From Trema orientale (lineage: Eukaryota > Streptophyta > Magnoliopsida > Rosales > Cannabaceae), in assembly GCA_002914845.1 (NCBI GenBank), contig JXTC01000600.1, forward strand, positions 52,738 to 116,737: a stretch of DNA of 64,000 bases, in the 5' to 3' direction. The position numbers and the translations under genes are program-made. Positions 1-11,270 of this stretch are shown here, piece after piece. Positions within the stretch are counted from its first letter, which is position 1. Each line of letters begins with the position of its first letter. The notes beneath the pieces were generated by a model. That model ran no database searches. It was not told the DNA's origin and saw nothing but the letters and a program-made list of their open reading frames with translations.

Positions 1-799
1 TTGGTGAGAAATTTGGGCGATTTTCTTTACAATAATGAGTATAGACTTCTAAGTATTTTTGAATTCTACCTTTTTTTTGTGATGGTATTAGTAGAATTAA
101 AGATCACATTGGTAAAGTGTTTTCTAGTTATTATGACTCATAGGAATTGGTATGAATTATTAGGAGAACTTTTCCATCTGTAGTTTGTTTCGATTACATC
201 AAGTCATGATGCTCAGAATGAGCAAGTGATTAGAGACAAGACTTAACTGTTATGAGAAGTAATCGACTTAGATGAATTGACAAGAGTGCTTGTTGGGGAA
301 GAGGAAGATATAAAGGATAGAATGTCATTGATGGAGATTATGTTCCAACTGGTCTTGGAATAACATGTGCACTTAATGGTAAATATTATCTTAAAGTTGA
401 TACTCTGGAGATAGTCAGATTATGACTAGGCTTTTGATATTTTTTGGGATTATATGTACTTGTCTACATTCTTTCCGACCTAGAGCAACTTATTTTTTAA
501 TATTATTTTGGATGATTGGGATATACATTTTTTTGGAATTTAAAAGTTAATTACACCATTAATGATCCTAAATGTCTGAGAGACGAAAATCCTACATATT
601 GTGGCATAAAAATTAGATTACGATTCTAGATTTTCAAATGGGAAGATCAGTGATAAGATTCATATGGTGTATTACAAGTTTCTCATCTAAGATTGCAGTG
701 CACATGTTTGTTACTTCAATGATTAGTAATCTATCATGGTTATAAGAGTAAGATTGACACTTGTGCAGTTTTCCTATAATCAATCCATACCGAGAATTT

Positions 800-1260
800 G
801 GACCATTGTTTCCTCCGATTATAAGAGGTTATAGATGATTATGTATCTTTATAGATAACTACTCCTATTATGGTCACGTTGAGCTTATTACTCTAAAAGT
901 CTTGACTCATGCGGGAAATGGACTAAAGTAATCAAGTCTGACTATGGTTGTTCTTATGAGAGACACAATAAGGCGGAAGATAATCCTAAACCTTTTGCAA
1001 GATTTTTCCAAGAATGTGATATTGATTAGTATTATAGATGATAATTGGATCTCGTGGACACTATAATGTTACAAAAGGTTGTAAACCACACGTTTCTTGA
1101 TATTGTGTAATATCTTTTGAGCATTGATTTATGATGATTCATACATGATTAAAGGATTATGGATTTGATTATCCGTCTTATACCGCCATAATAGTTGAGT
1201 CAAATGAAATTGTCGATTTTATCGATGTTTCCAGTACATGTCATGCGCTGTGGGAGATTT
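800..1260 (+). pseudogene. Copia integrase remnant
   Basis: Around 848-892 the + strand reads FIDNYSYYGHVELI, which matches the copia integrase catalytic segment usually written FIDDYSRYGYVYLI. Around 920-1023 it reads an SD.GGSYERHNKA-like segment followed by NPKPFARFFQECDI, a conserved stretch that precedes the PQQNGVAER box in this family. The product would have joined cDNA to host DNA. The region is broken and not expected to make protein. Confidence 0.7.
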
Positions 1261-1679
1261 TATTTGATGAAGAATATTTTGTGTTATAATCTCCATTCTT
1301 GTTGTTTCTGCTTCAATTGTTTGGCCCTACGATTGACTAGAAATATATAGTCACTCGTATTATATCTATTGATCTGGTGATACTTAATGACTCTATATGT
1401 GAATGAAGAGATATATATCTTTTGAGGAGATCTTGGTGATTTGATATACCTGCAATGTTTGGAGATTTTATAGTTTATTGGCAGGAACACGAGCTTGACA
1501 TTTATTATACCTCTAATATAATAATCTACCAGTGAGCCATTAGCAATCTTCAGTTCTTATTGTGAATGACACAATGAATTAGTGAGATGAATTCCAAATC
1601 TTTTGGAAATGTGGGGCTTGATTGAATTAAACTATAGTTTTTAACTCATTGGATGAATGTCAATGTCTAAGACCAAGTG

Positions 1680-3070
1680 CAATTATAACGTTTAAGTGGG
1701 AAGTGTAAGCAAGGCTTCTGGCTAAAGGTTTTAGCAAATGAGAAGAATTGGTTATGAAGATGCCTTCTCATTATTAGTTTCCATTAAAGATAACCTATTT
1801 GTTTTGTGGCAGTTATTACTATGTTGACTTGGAACTTCATTAAATGAACGTAAGAACTACATTTTGAATGTTTTTTGAGCTTTTGCATGGCTGCACTGTT
1901 TGGTTTTGAGATTATTGGTAATGGGCACCTAATTTATTAAATCCATATTTTTTGGTTATGGATTGAAACTAGCATCAATATAGTGGTATTACAAATTTGA
2001 TGAGATTGTCACTATTAGTGTATTTTTTCAGAATATTGTTGATCAATGTGTACATGTGAAGGTCAGTGGGAGCAACTACATATTCATAATTTTATATGTT
2101 ATAGATATTATGCTCGTATTTAAATATTCTGACCCGATATGTGAGACAAGTAATTGGTGATTAGCCATATAGATATGAAGAATCTTGGAAAAGCCTCATA
2201 TGTTCTAGGTATATAGGTTCTTCATATGATTCTAATAGTATTTTTGGTTTGTCTCAAAGAATCTATATTGATCAAATTCTTTATAAAGATTCAATTCAGG
2301 ATATTATTATTCTTGCTAGAAAGCACTAATTCTGAATTGTGACAATTGTGAAAGGTCGAAAGTTCATTAGTTGTTCTGAGAGAGATCGTATGAGATTAGT
2401 CCATATGCGTCTATTGTTAGCAGCCTAGTATATATATATATATATTTGAGTACGCATATATGTCATAATGTTGTATTTATCTTGGGTATGTCCGTTAGGT
2501 ACTTGAGTGATCCTTTTGGGTACCTAGGATCTTATCTTATAATTTATTCATTGGCAGACCAACATTCGTGACATAGTTGACTTTTATGATGCCGAGATTA
2601 TAGGTTGCATGGATGATAAAAGTTCATCCCTTTGTATATATATTATGATGATGGTAGGAGGAGCTCTTATGTGATTTTGTGCCAATTGGACACTTACAGC
2701 TGAGCTGTTTTAGGATTTAGTATCAATTGGATATTTACGGCTACCTCACCCATCAAGACAGAATCTTTGTGGTGTGTTATAAGGCTACTAGCTATGAAAT
2801 TTAACTGTGGAATCTTGTTTTAGTATTCAAAGTAATTCACTCTGTTTTGAGGTTGCTGAAACTTTATGGTTATGATTCCATAGCTCTATCTTTCTCTTGG
2901 AACTTGAGGAGTATTGTTAGCTCCAATTTTATTGATATATAGTTCGTATTTATTGGAGAGAAAGTTGTAGCACCCTCATTTCTGTTGAGAACACGCATAC
3001 AGATAACATATTGGCGAATTCACTAGCGAAAGGCTGATGACTTTTTGTGTGTTTTGAGAAAACGCATCCC
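1680..3070 (+). pseudogene. Copia reverse transcriptase and RNase H remnant
   Basis: Near 2086-2120 a LYVIDIMLV reading corresponds to the copia YVDD active-site box, followed near 2175-2215 by KNLGKASYVLGI and near 2248-2280 by GLSQRIYIDQIL, both conserved in plant copia RT. Further on, readings like DDKSS near 2610 and LANSLAKG near 3012-3035 correspond to the RNase H C-terminal region (usually LADPLTKGL). The region is decayed with numerous breaks. Confidence 0.65.
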
Positions 3071-3482
3071 ATGAGGTAGGTACTGTTAGTAGTCTTAGTT
3101 GTATTGAACTAGTGGGAGTTTATCGCTATCCATGTATGATGAGCATATTGTTGATTAATATAGATTGCTTATGTTTTATTTAATATATGCATGTTTTGGA
3201 TCCTAATCACCTTTTATGATGTGTGCACATATATTTATTTGATGAGTGACTTATTGATTAGAGACATCTCAGTGTGTGTAACAATTAGTAGATCCATGTA
3301 TGAGAGTTGTCCCCATATTTTATGAATTTCTAGCACCTGATTATGTATGATACTTATATCCTATAGATCTAATATTATGCATTATTAGTTTTGGCTATTT
3401 ATATTTGTAAGAGATTCTTGTATCTTGACATATTATAATTAAGTGAGTTTTTTTTTTTTCTATGATTGTCCAAGTGGGAGAA

Positions 3483-3990
3483 TGTTAAAATATTTTTATA
3501 TGGACTATAATATAATCACTAGTAACTTACTATATATTAATTAAAGCATGTTAAGGACAACTATATTTGTATGTATAATTGATTTTGCATGGTATTGCAT
3601 ACGGGCCATAATGAGATGAACGCTTGTTCACTAACTAGCAAGAGACTCATGGGTTCCCTCATTCCCAATGTCATGACCGGCCCATTGGGCCATGACATCT
3701 CCCACCATAATTGCCTATATAGGTTCATTTGTGTCTTCTGTGGTATAGCACCACTTTGAGAGATTGAAAGGGAGGAGGAGTGAGGAGAGCTCATAAGCAT
3801 CCTCTTGCACCTATGGATTTGTTGATCCTGTAGACTTGATGAAAGAGAAGATAACAATTCAAAGGATTTAGAAAGCTATGAGGTATTCCTAAACTCTTTA
3901 ATACTTTGATATACCTTAAATGAAATGGAAATATGGTTTATGTTGTTTTGATATTGGATGAGCCACAATATGAAATTGTTTGATTAATTT
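3483..3990 (+). repeat. 3' LTR of the left-edge copia element (right end uncertain)
   Basis: The LTR starts TGTTAAAATA directly after the polypurine tract AAGTGGGAGAA at 3471-3482, the usual copia junction. It contains a promoter-proximal purine-rich stretch near 3765-3800. I could not find a clear CA end or a target duplication, so the right end is an estimate. The partner LTR is outside the window. Confidence 0.6.
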
Positions 3991-4131
3991 GTGTTAGCAA
4001 ATTTAGCTCATCATGTTTACATAATTAATAAACATGAACGGCACGTATATATCTTTACATCTAGCTACGACGGAACGAAATAATGAACGGAATTGAATAC
4101 AAGTATATTAAATGTTAGGAGAGTATGTTAC

Positions 4132-4317
4132 CTTGTCATAAAACTCGGTTTGAGAAACGTCATCACAACAACACTTGTCATCAGAAGCTTTTTCGTCATC
4201 AACCAATCCTTGCTCGGTGTTGTTAGAAAGATTTATCTCTTGATCTTTAATGCTGCAATTAGGGTTTAAAGGAGAAATAGTTGCCACAGAGCCGGAAGTA
4301 GCGCTCTCGTCGGTCAT
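4132..4317 (-). CDS. Candidate first coding exon of an unidentified host gene
   Basis: The minus strand has an ATG at 4315-4317 in good plant context (AACAATGA) opening 62 codons that end exactly at a consensus splice donor, AAG|GTAACA, with the intron starting at 4131 in phase 0. The peptide starts MTDESATSGSVATISPLNPN, is acidic and polar, contains a CCC run near residues 49-51 and ends QTEFYDK. I recognise no domain. A TATA-like box lies 79 bases upstream of the ATG. The next exons would lie to the left, where the sequence is occupied by the copia element on the opposite strand, so either the first intron contains that element or the gene is cut off. It may also be a chance frame. Confidence 0.45.
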
Positions 4318-4395
4318 TGTTAACTTTTACTACTTGACTCTCTAATTTTATGGCTCTCTGGTAGCTGAATGAAATCGTTCGTGCTCCGCATTGAC

Positions 4396-4403
4396 ATATA
4401 TAA
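4396..4403 (-). promoter_or_regulatory. TATA-like box upstream of the candidate exon
   Basis: The minus strand reads CCTTATATATGTCAATG, with TATATAT about 79 bases upstream of the ATG at 4317. This leaves room for a start site about 30 bases downstream and a 5' UTR of about 50 bases. It supports, but does not prove, that the exon belongs to a real transcription unit. Confidence 0.35.
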
Positions 4404-5931
4404 GGACCTTGTGGGAATCTTATAGCGAAAGAAGTTAAAGCAAAAGAAAATAAAAAATAAAAATTCCCGTCCGAAAAAGAAAAGAAAATTTAATTAAAAA
4501 AAAAACCAATAGGAAAAGATGCTAAATGCATAATAGTACCTGAGTTTTATCTTATTTTCAGTTGATTCCATAAATTTTCTTTTTTCTTTTAATTTCTTAT
4601 ATATGTTCTCTTAAGTATGTCTAAGTATTATATTTAAGCTACTTTATTAACATCTTATATAACTTATTGCGACAAGTATGTCTTAGATATCATTAATAAT
4701 ATAAATGAAAGTTTTTGACCCAAGTAAAATGTTATTCACGTTAGACCAGTTGGCTCTAAAACATTTTTTTAAAGAAAAGAAAAAGCAAAAAGGAAAAGAA
4801 AGTAAAAAAGGAAAAGTTGGCCACGTGAATAGAGAATCAGACATATATGAAAGGAGAAAAAGAAAAACAATAATATAAACACTAAAGCACGCTTCATTCT
4901 AGTGAGAGTGTCCAGAAATTTTTATGTGCTAGCAGTGCTACACTTAAGTCTTAAGTAGTAGAAAAATGAGAAAGACATTTGCACCATAACTTAATAAAGA
5001 TGGACTTCACACTTTTATATTTGCATTTGGATCTCATACATGTGTCTCTTAGTATTCCTCTAAACAATATGAAGGGAAATTTAATTTGTGATTATGATAT
5101 TAACAACCAAATAATGCTAGAAACTATCATTTATACTAAAAATTTGCACAAAATGATCTGATATGATTTTCGGCTATACAACTTAAAAGACTAAGTGGTA
5201 AAATACCATTTTTTTACAAACATTAATTAAAGTTAATTATCCACCAGAATGTTTTCTTTAAAATTGGTGTGGATAGGAACAAATTACAAGTAAACATATT
5301 TTTTTCAAACGAGATACATAAGATAGAAGTTTAGAGCAAAATAGTGGTTGTTATAAATAATTAGTTAGGTATAATAAGTGGTACTATTGGTCTAATCGTT
5401 TTTCCAATTTTAATGGTTGTGTTCCCACTTTAAGATAAGATTGTGGTTTAAATCATATATAATATATTATTTAATGTCAATTATATTTTCGATGTAAATG
5501 AGTGTCTGTAATATTACTCATGACAAAAACTTATATTTAGTGGTATTCTGAATTATTTTAATGAGGGTCATTTATTTGTTGAAATGAGTCAACGTAGGCA
5601 GAATACAATTAATAACAGCGTAAGATACGACATGAGCACAAACACTAACATCTTTCATGTCTTGGCGGAGATTGCGTGGGCGTGACAAACACGATTAATT
5701 ATTATTAGTTCAAAAAACTGTAATCAAATTAAATGTACATAAGATTTTTGTAATATAATTTAAATTTTAAAAAATGAAAAAGATTAAAAAATTATTTTGA
5801 AAATCATTATAATTAATTGGTTTCTAGGCAAAATAGAAAAAATTAAGTTTATTTTATGAGTACTAAATGTTCAGTACTCTGTTTTTCTTTCTTCTTTTTT
5901 TTCCCCTAATTATAGTTAACAAAGAAAATAA
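4404..5931. other. AT-rich intergenic DNA
   Basis: No coding region or structured element was recognised. There is a purine-rich stretch at 4750-4820 and a palindromic CACGTG (G-box core) at 4822-4827, about 500 bases upstream of the candidate exon. The short frame at 4979-5161 shows no domain and looks like chance. Confidence 0.5.
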
Positions 5932-5997
5932 TGAAGTTTCAATGAATTTCGACTAAGTAGGAAAAACTGAAGTTTCAATGAATTTCAACTAAATAGG
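5932..5997. repeat. Two-copy tandem duplication, 36-bp period
   Basis: The 30-bp segment starting TGAAGTTTCAATGAATTTC at 5932 recurs at 5968 with two differences (gactaagtagg versus aactaaatagg), separated by six bases. It is a recent local duplication of no evident function. Confidence 0.8.
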
Positions 5998-6568
5998 TTT
6001 TATACGACTACAAATATGAAAATAACAAATGTGACTATGGCACAAGAACAACAAAACTCAGTAATGAGCATGATTAACAACACAGTTGTGACACATGAAC
6101 GACATAAGCAGACACAATTAAGCCAGAATCTAGGCAAACACCGCATATGGCTGGGAATGACATAAGCTTCAATACAGGCATATTTAAGCACCATAGTAAT
6201 ACTAGAAACACACAAAAGATACGTACAAAATATATACATACAGTGATATGTTATTAATTTTAACTAATCACGATTTTTGAAATAGGGCCTCATTACGTAA
6301 GTGAGTGGCTCAAAATATATGTGATATCATTATGTGTATATCTTCTCTGTATATTATGTGTGTCTCTAGTATTATTCTCAGACACTATTAAGCACAGATA
6401 TTAACAAGTATGAGAAAGGCACTAGCTAAAAAATGTGCACAATTAGGTATAAAAATATGCGTACATGATTATGACACAAGGAGAATAAGAGCATGGCAAT
6501 GGCATGTCCACAATATAAGTTGTACAGGACCACGACTGATTTACTGAATATGCTCGAGCCAACATAAC
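5998..6568. other. Intergenic DNA
   Basis: Nothing was recognised. The minus-strand frame at 6000-6239 gives a hydrophobic, cysteine-rich translation without a family signature and is treated as chance. Confidence 0.4.
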
Positions 6569-6814
6569 GAAAAAATGACATCGGTGGGACTAATTTGGGC
6601 CAAAATAAATTTTTTGTGCATTTTTCTGAAAATACAATTTTGGGCATGTCAGAGATTTTTTGACTATAGGTCAAGAGCTTCTAGATTGTAAAAAAACTAT
6701 TATTTAGAACTTTTTCATGAGTCTTGATATTCCTGAAAGTGTCAATTCTTATTAAAAAAAAATACACAAAAAAAATTATTGTGGCCCAAATTAGTCCTAC
6801 CCATGTCCTTTTCC
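6569..6814. mobile_element. MITE with about 50-bp terminal inverted repeats
   Basis: The left end (GACATCGGTGGGACTAATTT at 6577) and the reverse complement of the right end (GACATGGGTAGGACTAATTT, ending at 6807) match for about 50 bases with few differences. The outer GAAAAAAT/GGAAAAGG stretches probably extend the arms to 6569 and 6814. It is about 245 bp and has no coding capacity. No exact target duplication could be fixed, so the superfamily is open. A sequence ending with a very similar arm lies near 51530-51560. Confidence 0.65.
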
Positions 6815-7739
6815 ACTAACACGACACAATGATATTAATTGTGCCTTGGCCGATGCAAACAATGTGCCTTATCTAATCATCGCAGGCACAATATGACATA
6901 ATTAACATCACAGATTCTAATGTTGAAGCCTACTTATACATCATCAAAGATTTACGACTCTCCTTAAATTAAGTCACAAAATTTAGTCAGTCGCTCTCTT
7001 CAAGAAAAGGTGAGATCTTTACGAGGTGCGTAGACGTTTGTAATAAGCACTATTTATTTGATCTTTCTTGCACGGAAAACACTCAGGTCTTACTGTATTG
7101 ATTAATTGATATAGAATTCAACAGGATTTATTTACTTTACTCTGAAGGTTCGCATTCTATAATAGTACGATCATAGTTCGAGTATTCTTTAAGCCGTCTC
7201 TGTTCATTTTGAATGTAAATGACATACGAAGTCTCATCTTTTAATTGCGTACATGGGAAACCTAATTTCGTCCTTCACAAAATAGATGTAACCTCATTTT
7301 TGCAAAGCAAAAATATGATTAACATGTCTACTTTTAATTCCAAGTGCTTAAAATTCAAGATTTCAAAATTTCATTGTTTCTTGTGTTCACTTAAAAATAG
7401 ATGGGGACGCTTGTGATAGGAGCTAAAGTAGCCAAAAATTTATGTTGAAAAAGGGATAGACATCCGTCTTTTGTCCATCTTTAGATTACGTTTCCTGTTG
7501 GGAATCCTTGTCCATTTTGTCTCTTATCCTCTTGAAACAACACTTTGCTAGCCTAAATCATTTTGCCTCTTATCATCACACAAGATGATAGCACATACAT
7601 TTTAACCACTTCTTATTTTAAATTGGGATCACATTATTTAAAATTATGTGACTATAATTTTTTGGTGTAAGATTTTAGCGTTATACTTTTTCTCATATTT
7701 TAATCGTTTCAAAACTAAGTGGTTTATATAATTTTGAAT
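6815..7739. other. Intergenic DNA
   Basis: No gene or repeat was recognised. The frame at 7219-7416 has no domain. AT content rises sharply at the right end, where the leader of the next element begins. Confidence 0.4.
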
Positions 7740-9534
7740 AAAAAATTTAATGACAACTTAAAATCCTCCCACTCAATATGACTGTCATATCAAATGTATT
7801 TTTAAAAATTATAATTATCTCATAATTTTCAAAATGCCTTTTATCATATAAAATATTATTATAATTATCTCATAATTATCAATATTTTATGTCTTATACT
7901 ACTGGACAAAATATTATCATAATTATCACATAATTAAAATATTTTACTATTCAAAAATAAAACGTTTTAACCTCATTAAAATCAAGCTCTAATTTCCTTG
8001 TAAATCATGAAAAATAAATAATTATCTTTATAGTATTATTATCCTTTTAATTAATATAATTAATCTCATCAATTAATATTAGTCATAAATTATTAATCAT
8101 ATTAATAAATATAAAATAGTTATTAAATAATAAAAATTAATCACATTGATAATTATTAAATAATAATCCAAAAATTATTTAAATTCAATAGTTAATATTT
8201 TCTAGTAAAACTTTTTATCCTATGTGGAAGAATTAAGGTCATAACTAATTCTTGTCAAAATTTTCAAAAATATCAAATATTTTTAACTATTGACTTATTA
8301 GGATAATTTAAATAAATAGAGAATAAATCATATTTATTATCTAATTAATTAATCGAAGATTTAATTAATATATCAAATCTTATCTTAATCCCATTAAGAT
8401 ACTATTTTAAGCTCATTGAGTTCTAAAGGATAATAAAAGATAATTATTTCTAATTATAGAAACCCTATTTCTATACTATATTTAGAAAAGATTAATTGTA
8501 ATATTCTAAATATGGAAATAATTAAAACTTTTTTAATTTATCTAGTATTTCTATTTAATTATAAGTAGATAATTCTAACAGGTAAACAATCATCATTTCA
8601 AAATTTAATTGTAAAAAAATCTAATCATTATTAAATTTCTATTATTAATTAAAATTATTATAAAAAGATATAACTTTATAATAATTAATTATATTAATTA
8701 ATTACCTAGTTAATCTCATCAATTAGTCATCTAATTAATCTTATTTAGTGGAGTTACTAATCTAATTAGTTATCTGTGACTATATTCTAATTACTATAAT
8801 TAGAATAGTTACTAGACAAATAGTTATTATAATTAACTATAGAATATTAATCTGATTAAATTCAAATTTATTCTATCCTAATTAATCTCATTAATTACGA
8901 ATTCAAATAATCTATGAATAGTACTTATATAAATCTAATCTGATTAGATTTAGTTTCAAATTTAAATTCAAAACTATATCCTAATTTAAGTCAAATTTAA
9001 ATTAAGGATAATTATTAAATTTAAAATTTTCAAATTTAAACTATCATGATTTATAGATAATTATCTAATCATATTTAATCACATTAAATATCAAATTAAT
9101 TTGAATAGTTATTATCTATTTAAATTTTAAATTTAAATAGAAAGAGATAAGAAACCTTATCTAATTTCAAAAATTAGTAGATATCCTATTTAAATTCAAA
9201 TTAATTATTAGATGATGTTTAATTATTTAATTAGTTCAAATGTATTAAATGTCCTATAATGGATCAAATTTAAATAGGATAGCATGAAAATAGGTAACTC
9301 TCCTAATCTAATGTGAATAGCTTCCTGTTTCAAAATTTGAATTTAAATTAAATAATTATCTAGCTAATTCAAATTTAATATTATCTTATAATAAATCAAA
9401 TTTAAAATGGGAAAGTTTAAAATTTAGAAAAACTATCCTAATCTAATTGGATACTTACCCAATTTAAAATTTGAATTCGAATTAAGATAATTATCCAATT
9501 ATTATTAAATAATAATAAATTTTTTTATTTTAAA
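7740..9534 (-). other. Extremely AT-rich copia leader segment
   Basis: About 1.8 kb made almost entirely of A and T, full of AATTAATT, AAATTTAAATT and similar short palindromic words, with no reading frame. It holds a CTCCCACTCAATAT motif near 7767 that also occurs next to the gag gene of the related element (near 24690). This supports its reading as leader sequence rather than random intergenic DNA. Confidence 0.5.
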
Positions 9535-10045
9535 TAGGAAATTGGTGGTGGTGGTTGGAAAACCACCATCGGAGCGGCGGCGCCACCACCGCCTTAAGAG
9601 TAGTTATAGGTGGCATGAAGCACGGGGCTGCCGCCCGTGCAGGTTGCGTGCATCCCTGAATGCGGTAGGCTAGGTGAGGGGACGGGTGTGGCATCCCTGA
9701 CTGCGGTAGGCTGTGTGCCAAGCTCAGGCTATGCAGACTGTGCGCATTAGCCACGCTCGCAGGCACATGAAGCCGTGCACACAGGCCACATGCATGTCGT
9801 GCGCAAGTTCGCACAGAGGTCGGGGCTAGGTAAGGAGACAGGTACGACACCCCTGACTGCGGAAGGTTGCGTGCCAAGCTCGTGCTATGCAGGCCGTGCG
9901 TAGCAGCCACACACGCAGGCCACGCATGGCAACCCATGCACAAGCCACGCATGGCAGCCCACGCATAGGCCGCGTGCTCTTGTGACCAGGCTGGCTGCAC
10001 TAAACACTTGTATAGGCAGCCATACACGTAGGGCTAGGTTATGCC
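9535..10045 (-). repeat. GC-rich island with a two-copy repeat, inside copia leader
   Basis: Composition switches abruptly from nearly all A/T to GC-rich at about 9535 and back at about 10045. Inside, a block of about 85 bp beginning GGCTAGGTGAGGGGAC near 9668 recurs near 9824 (GGCTAGGTAAGGAGAC), about 155 bp apart and with clear divergence. The long minus-strand frame over this block is a by-product of low stop-codon density in GC-rich DNA and shows no domain. Confidence 0.65.
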
Positions 10046-10367
10046 GCAGCACCATCATTTTTTTTAATTAAATGCCGAAAAAATTAAAACAACATCAAAA
10101 AGTTCTTGAAAAATTTCAGATTTTCAAACTCATTCAAAACATATTAATGAATCTGTCAACCATAAAATTCAAGAACACCAAAACCTAACTTTGCTCGAAT
10201 CACAATCCATATATTTTCTCACCATGCAAAAATCAATAGTATATGTAATTAAATATCGTTCATCATCATGAATCATTTAACTATCATAAATAAAAATTAC
10301 TTAAACTCAATCATGTAACCTAGATCATACAATTCTAGATTAATATTATACTATACATATGAACCTA

Positions 10368-10380
10368 CACTCTGATACCA
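10368..10380 (-). other. Primer binding site, tRNA-iMet type
   Basis: The minus strand reads TGGTATCAGAGTG, matching the plant copia primer site TGGTATCAGAGC in its first eleven bases. It lies two bases inside the LTR boundary at 10383. Confidence 0.75.
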
Positions 10381-10382
10381 AT

Positions 10383-11270
10383 TACTAAAAATTAACCAAA
10401 TACTTAGAAAAAAACATATATGCATGAAAACTATGGAAAACACATGATTACATCATGAATGCGGCGAAAAAATTAGCAAATTTAGGTTTTAAAATTTTTA
10501 CACGAAAACATATTTTAATAACCGTAGAACATGCATACATCAAACATAGGAACATATATAACATAAATCAAATCTAGATGCATAAACTCTAGAGATGAGA
10601 TTGGGGTTTACCTCTTGTAGTGTGCTCCTCCTTGATCACCTTTTTAATGGTGATCAAATCTCCAACCTGATCTTCTTGTCTATGCTCATATTCTTGGTTG
10701 ATAAGGTGAGTGGGCACCAAGTTGAATCCTTCGTTGGAGAATGATCAATAATACTTTCTTGATCTTTTATGACACTGGGATATGAGATGAGACTATGAGG
10801 TTGCATAAAACTTTTTCTCTCTACTTCTCACTGTAATTGGCATAGAGAACCTCTCTCTCTCCCTCTATTTTGTGTGTGACACTCTTAGTATTACTGTACA
10901 GTTCTTTCTCTCATGTATCTCATATATATGAGGCCTAAATTTGCTAATCCTAATCCAACTAGGATTGGGTTTGTTCTCCAATTTGGGTTTTAGAGGTATT
11001 TTTTATAAATATGTCCAATCTATGTAACTTATTTATAAAAATACTAACTTACATGTAGAATCATTATTTTACACAGTTTTATGAAACTAATTTCATAAAT
11101 ACCACCAATTAATTAATGAGCTTCTTTGAGCTAGACAAAGGGCCTAATAGATCCAAATAACCTAAGCTCCAATAGTATAATAAATACATAATAACTCTTA
11201 TTATGGTATTTATATAAATACTATTAGTAATGAGGACACCCCACTAAAGACTCAATACTGCACTCTTAGA
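10383..11270 (-). repeat. 5' LTR of the partial copia element (outer end uncertain)
   Basis: It starts directly next to the primer site. Short stretches match the LTR of the element at 18549-28457, including the region with CTTCTTGTCT and GTGGGCACC and the region of GATCCA followed by AAGCTCCAATAG. A CT-rich stretch at 10850-10870 may be in the transcribed leader. A similarity to that LTR (ACATATTTACCTTTAAG) reappears at 11400 after a GGAATAGGAAT-type stretch at 11275-11390, so a small insertion may split the LTR. The outer end could not be fixed. Confidence 0.5.

Larger units (their letters stand above)
1..3482 (+). mobile_element. Decayed Ty1/copia element, internal region (3' part)
   Basis: This is the 3' two thirds of a copia retrotransposon that runs in from the left edge. 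No long reading frame survives, but copia signatures can be followed in order on the + strand: integrase core traces near 835-1025, reverse transcriptase near 1680-2320, RNase H near 2340-3060, then a polypurine tract at 3474-3482 and a 3' LTR. The order matches copia (integrase before RT), not gypsy. The element is heavily broken, with many lesions, and is probably among the oldest in the window. Its 5' LTR lies outside. Family is fairly sure; clade is not assigned. Confidence 0.75.
7740..11270 (-). mobile_element. 5' end of a minus-strand copia element: LTR plus leader, no coding part
   Basis: Reading on the minus strand, an LTR (about 11270 down to 10383) is followed by a tRNA-iMet-type primer site at 10368-10380, a short AT-rich stretch, a GC-rich island (about 10045-9535) and an extremely AT-rich stretch down to about 7740. 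This is the same order and scale as in the fuller copia element at 18549-28457, and parts of the LTRs resemble each other (for example the segments near 10665-10720 and 18745-18805). Gag and pol are absent, so this is a partial copy. The left boundary is where similarity seems to stop and is approximate. Confidence 0.6.

Noticed and set aside
3561-3857. Minus-strand 98-codon frame
   Set aside because: It lies antisense within the 3' LTR of the left-edge copia element.
6000-6239. Minus-strand Cys-rich hydrophobic frame
   Set aside because: No cleavage-site or cysteine-spacing pattern of known plant peptides; likely chance.
9530-10027. Long minus-strand frame of 165 codons in the GC island
   Set aside because: It follows the repeated GC-rich block of a copia leader, has no domain, and its residue pattern is a by-product of composition and repeats.
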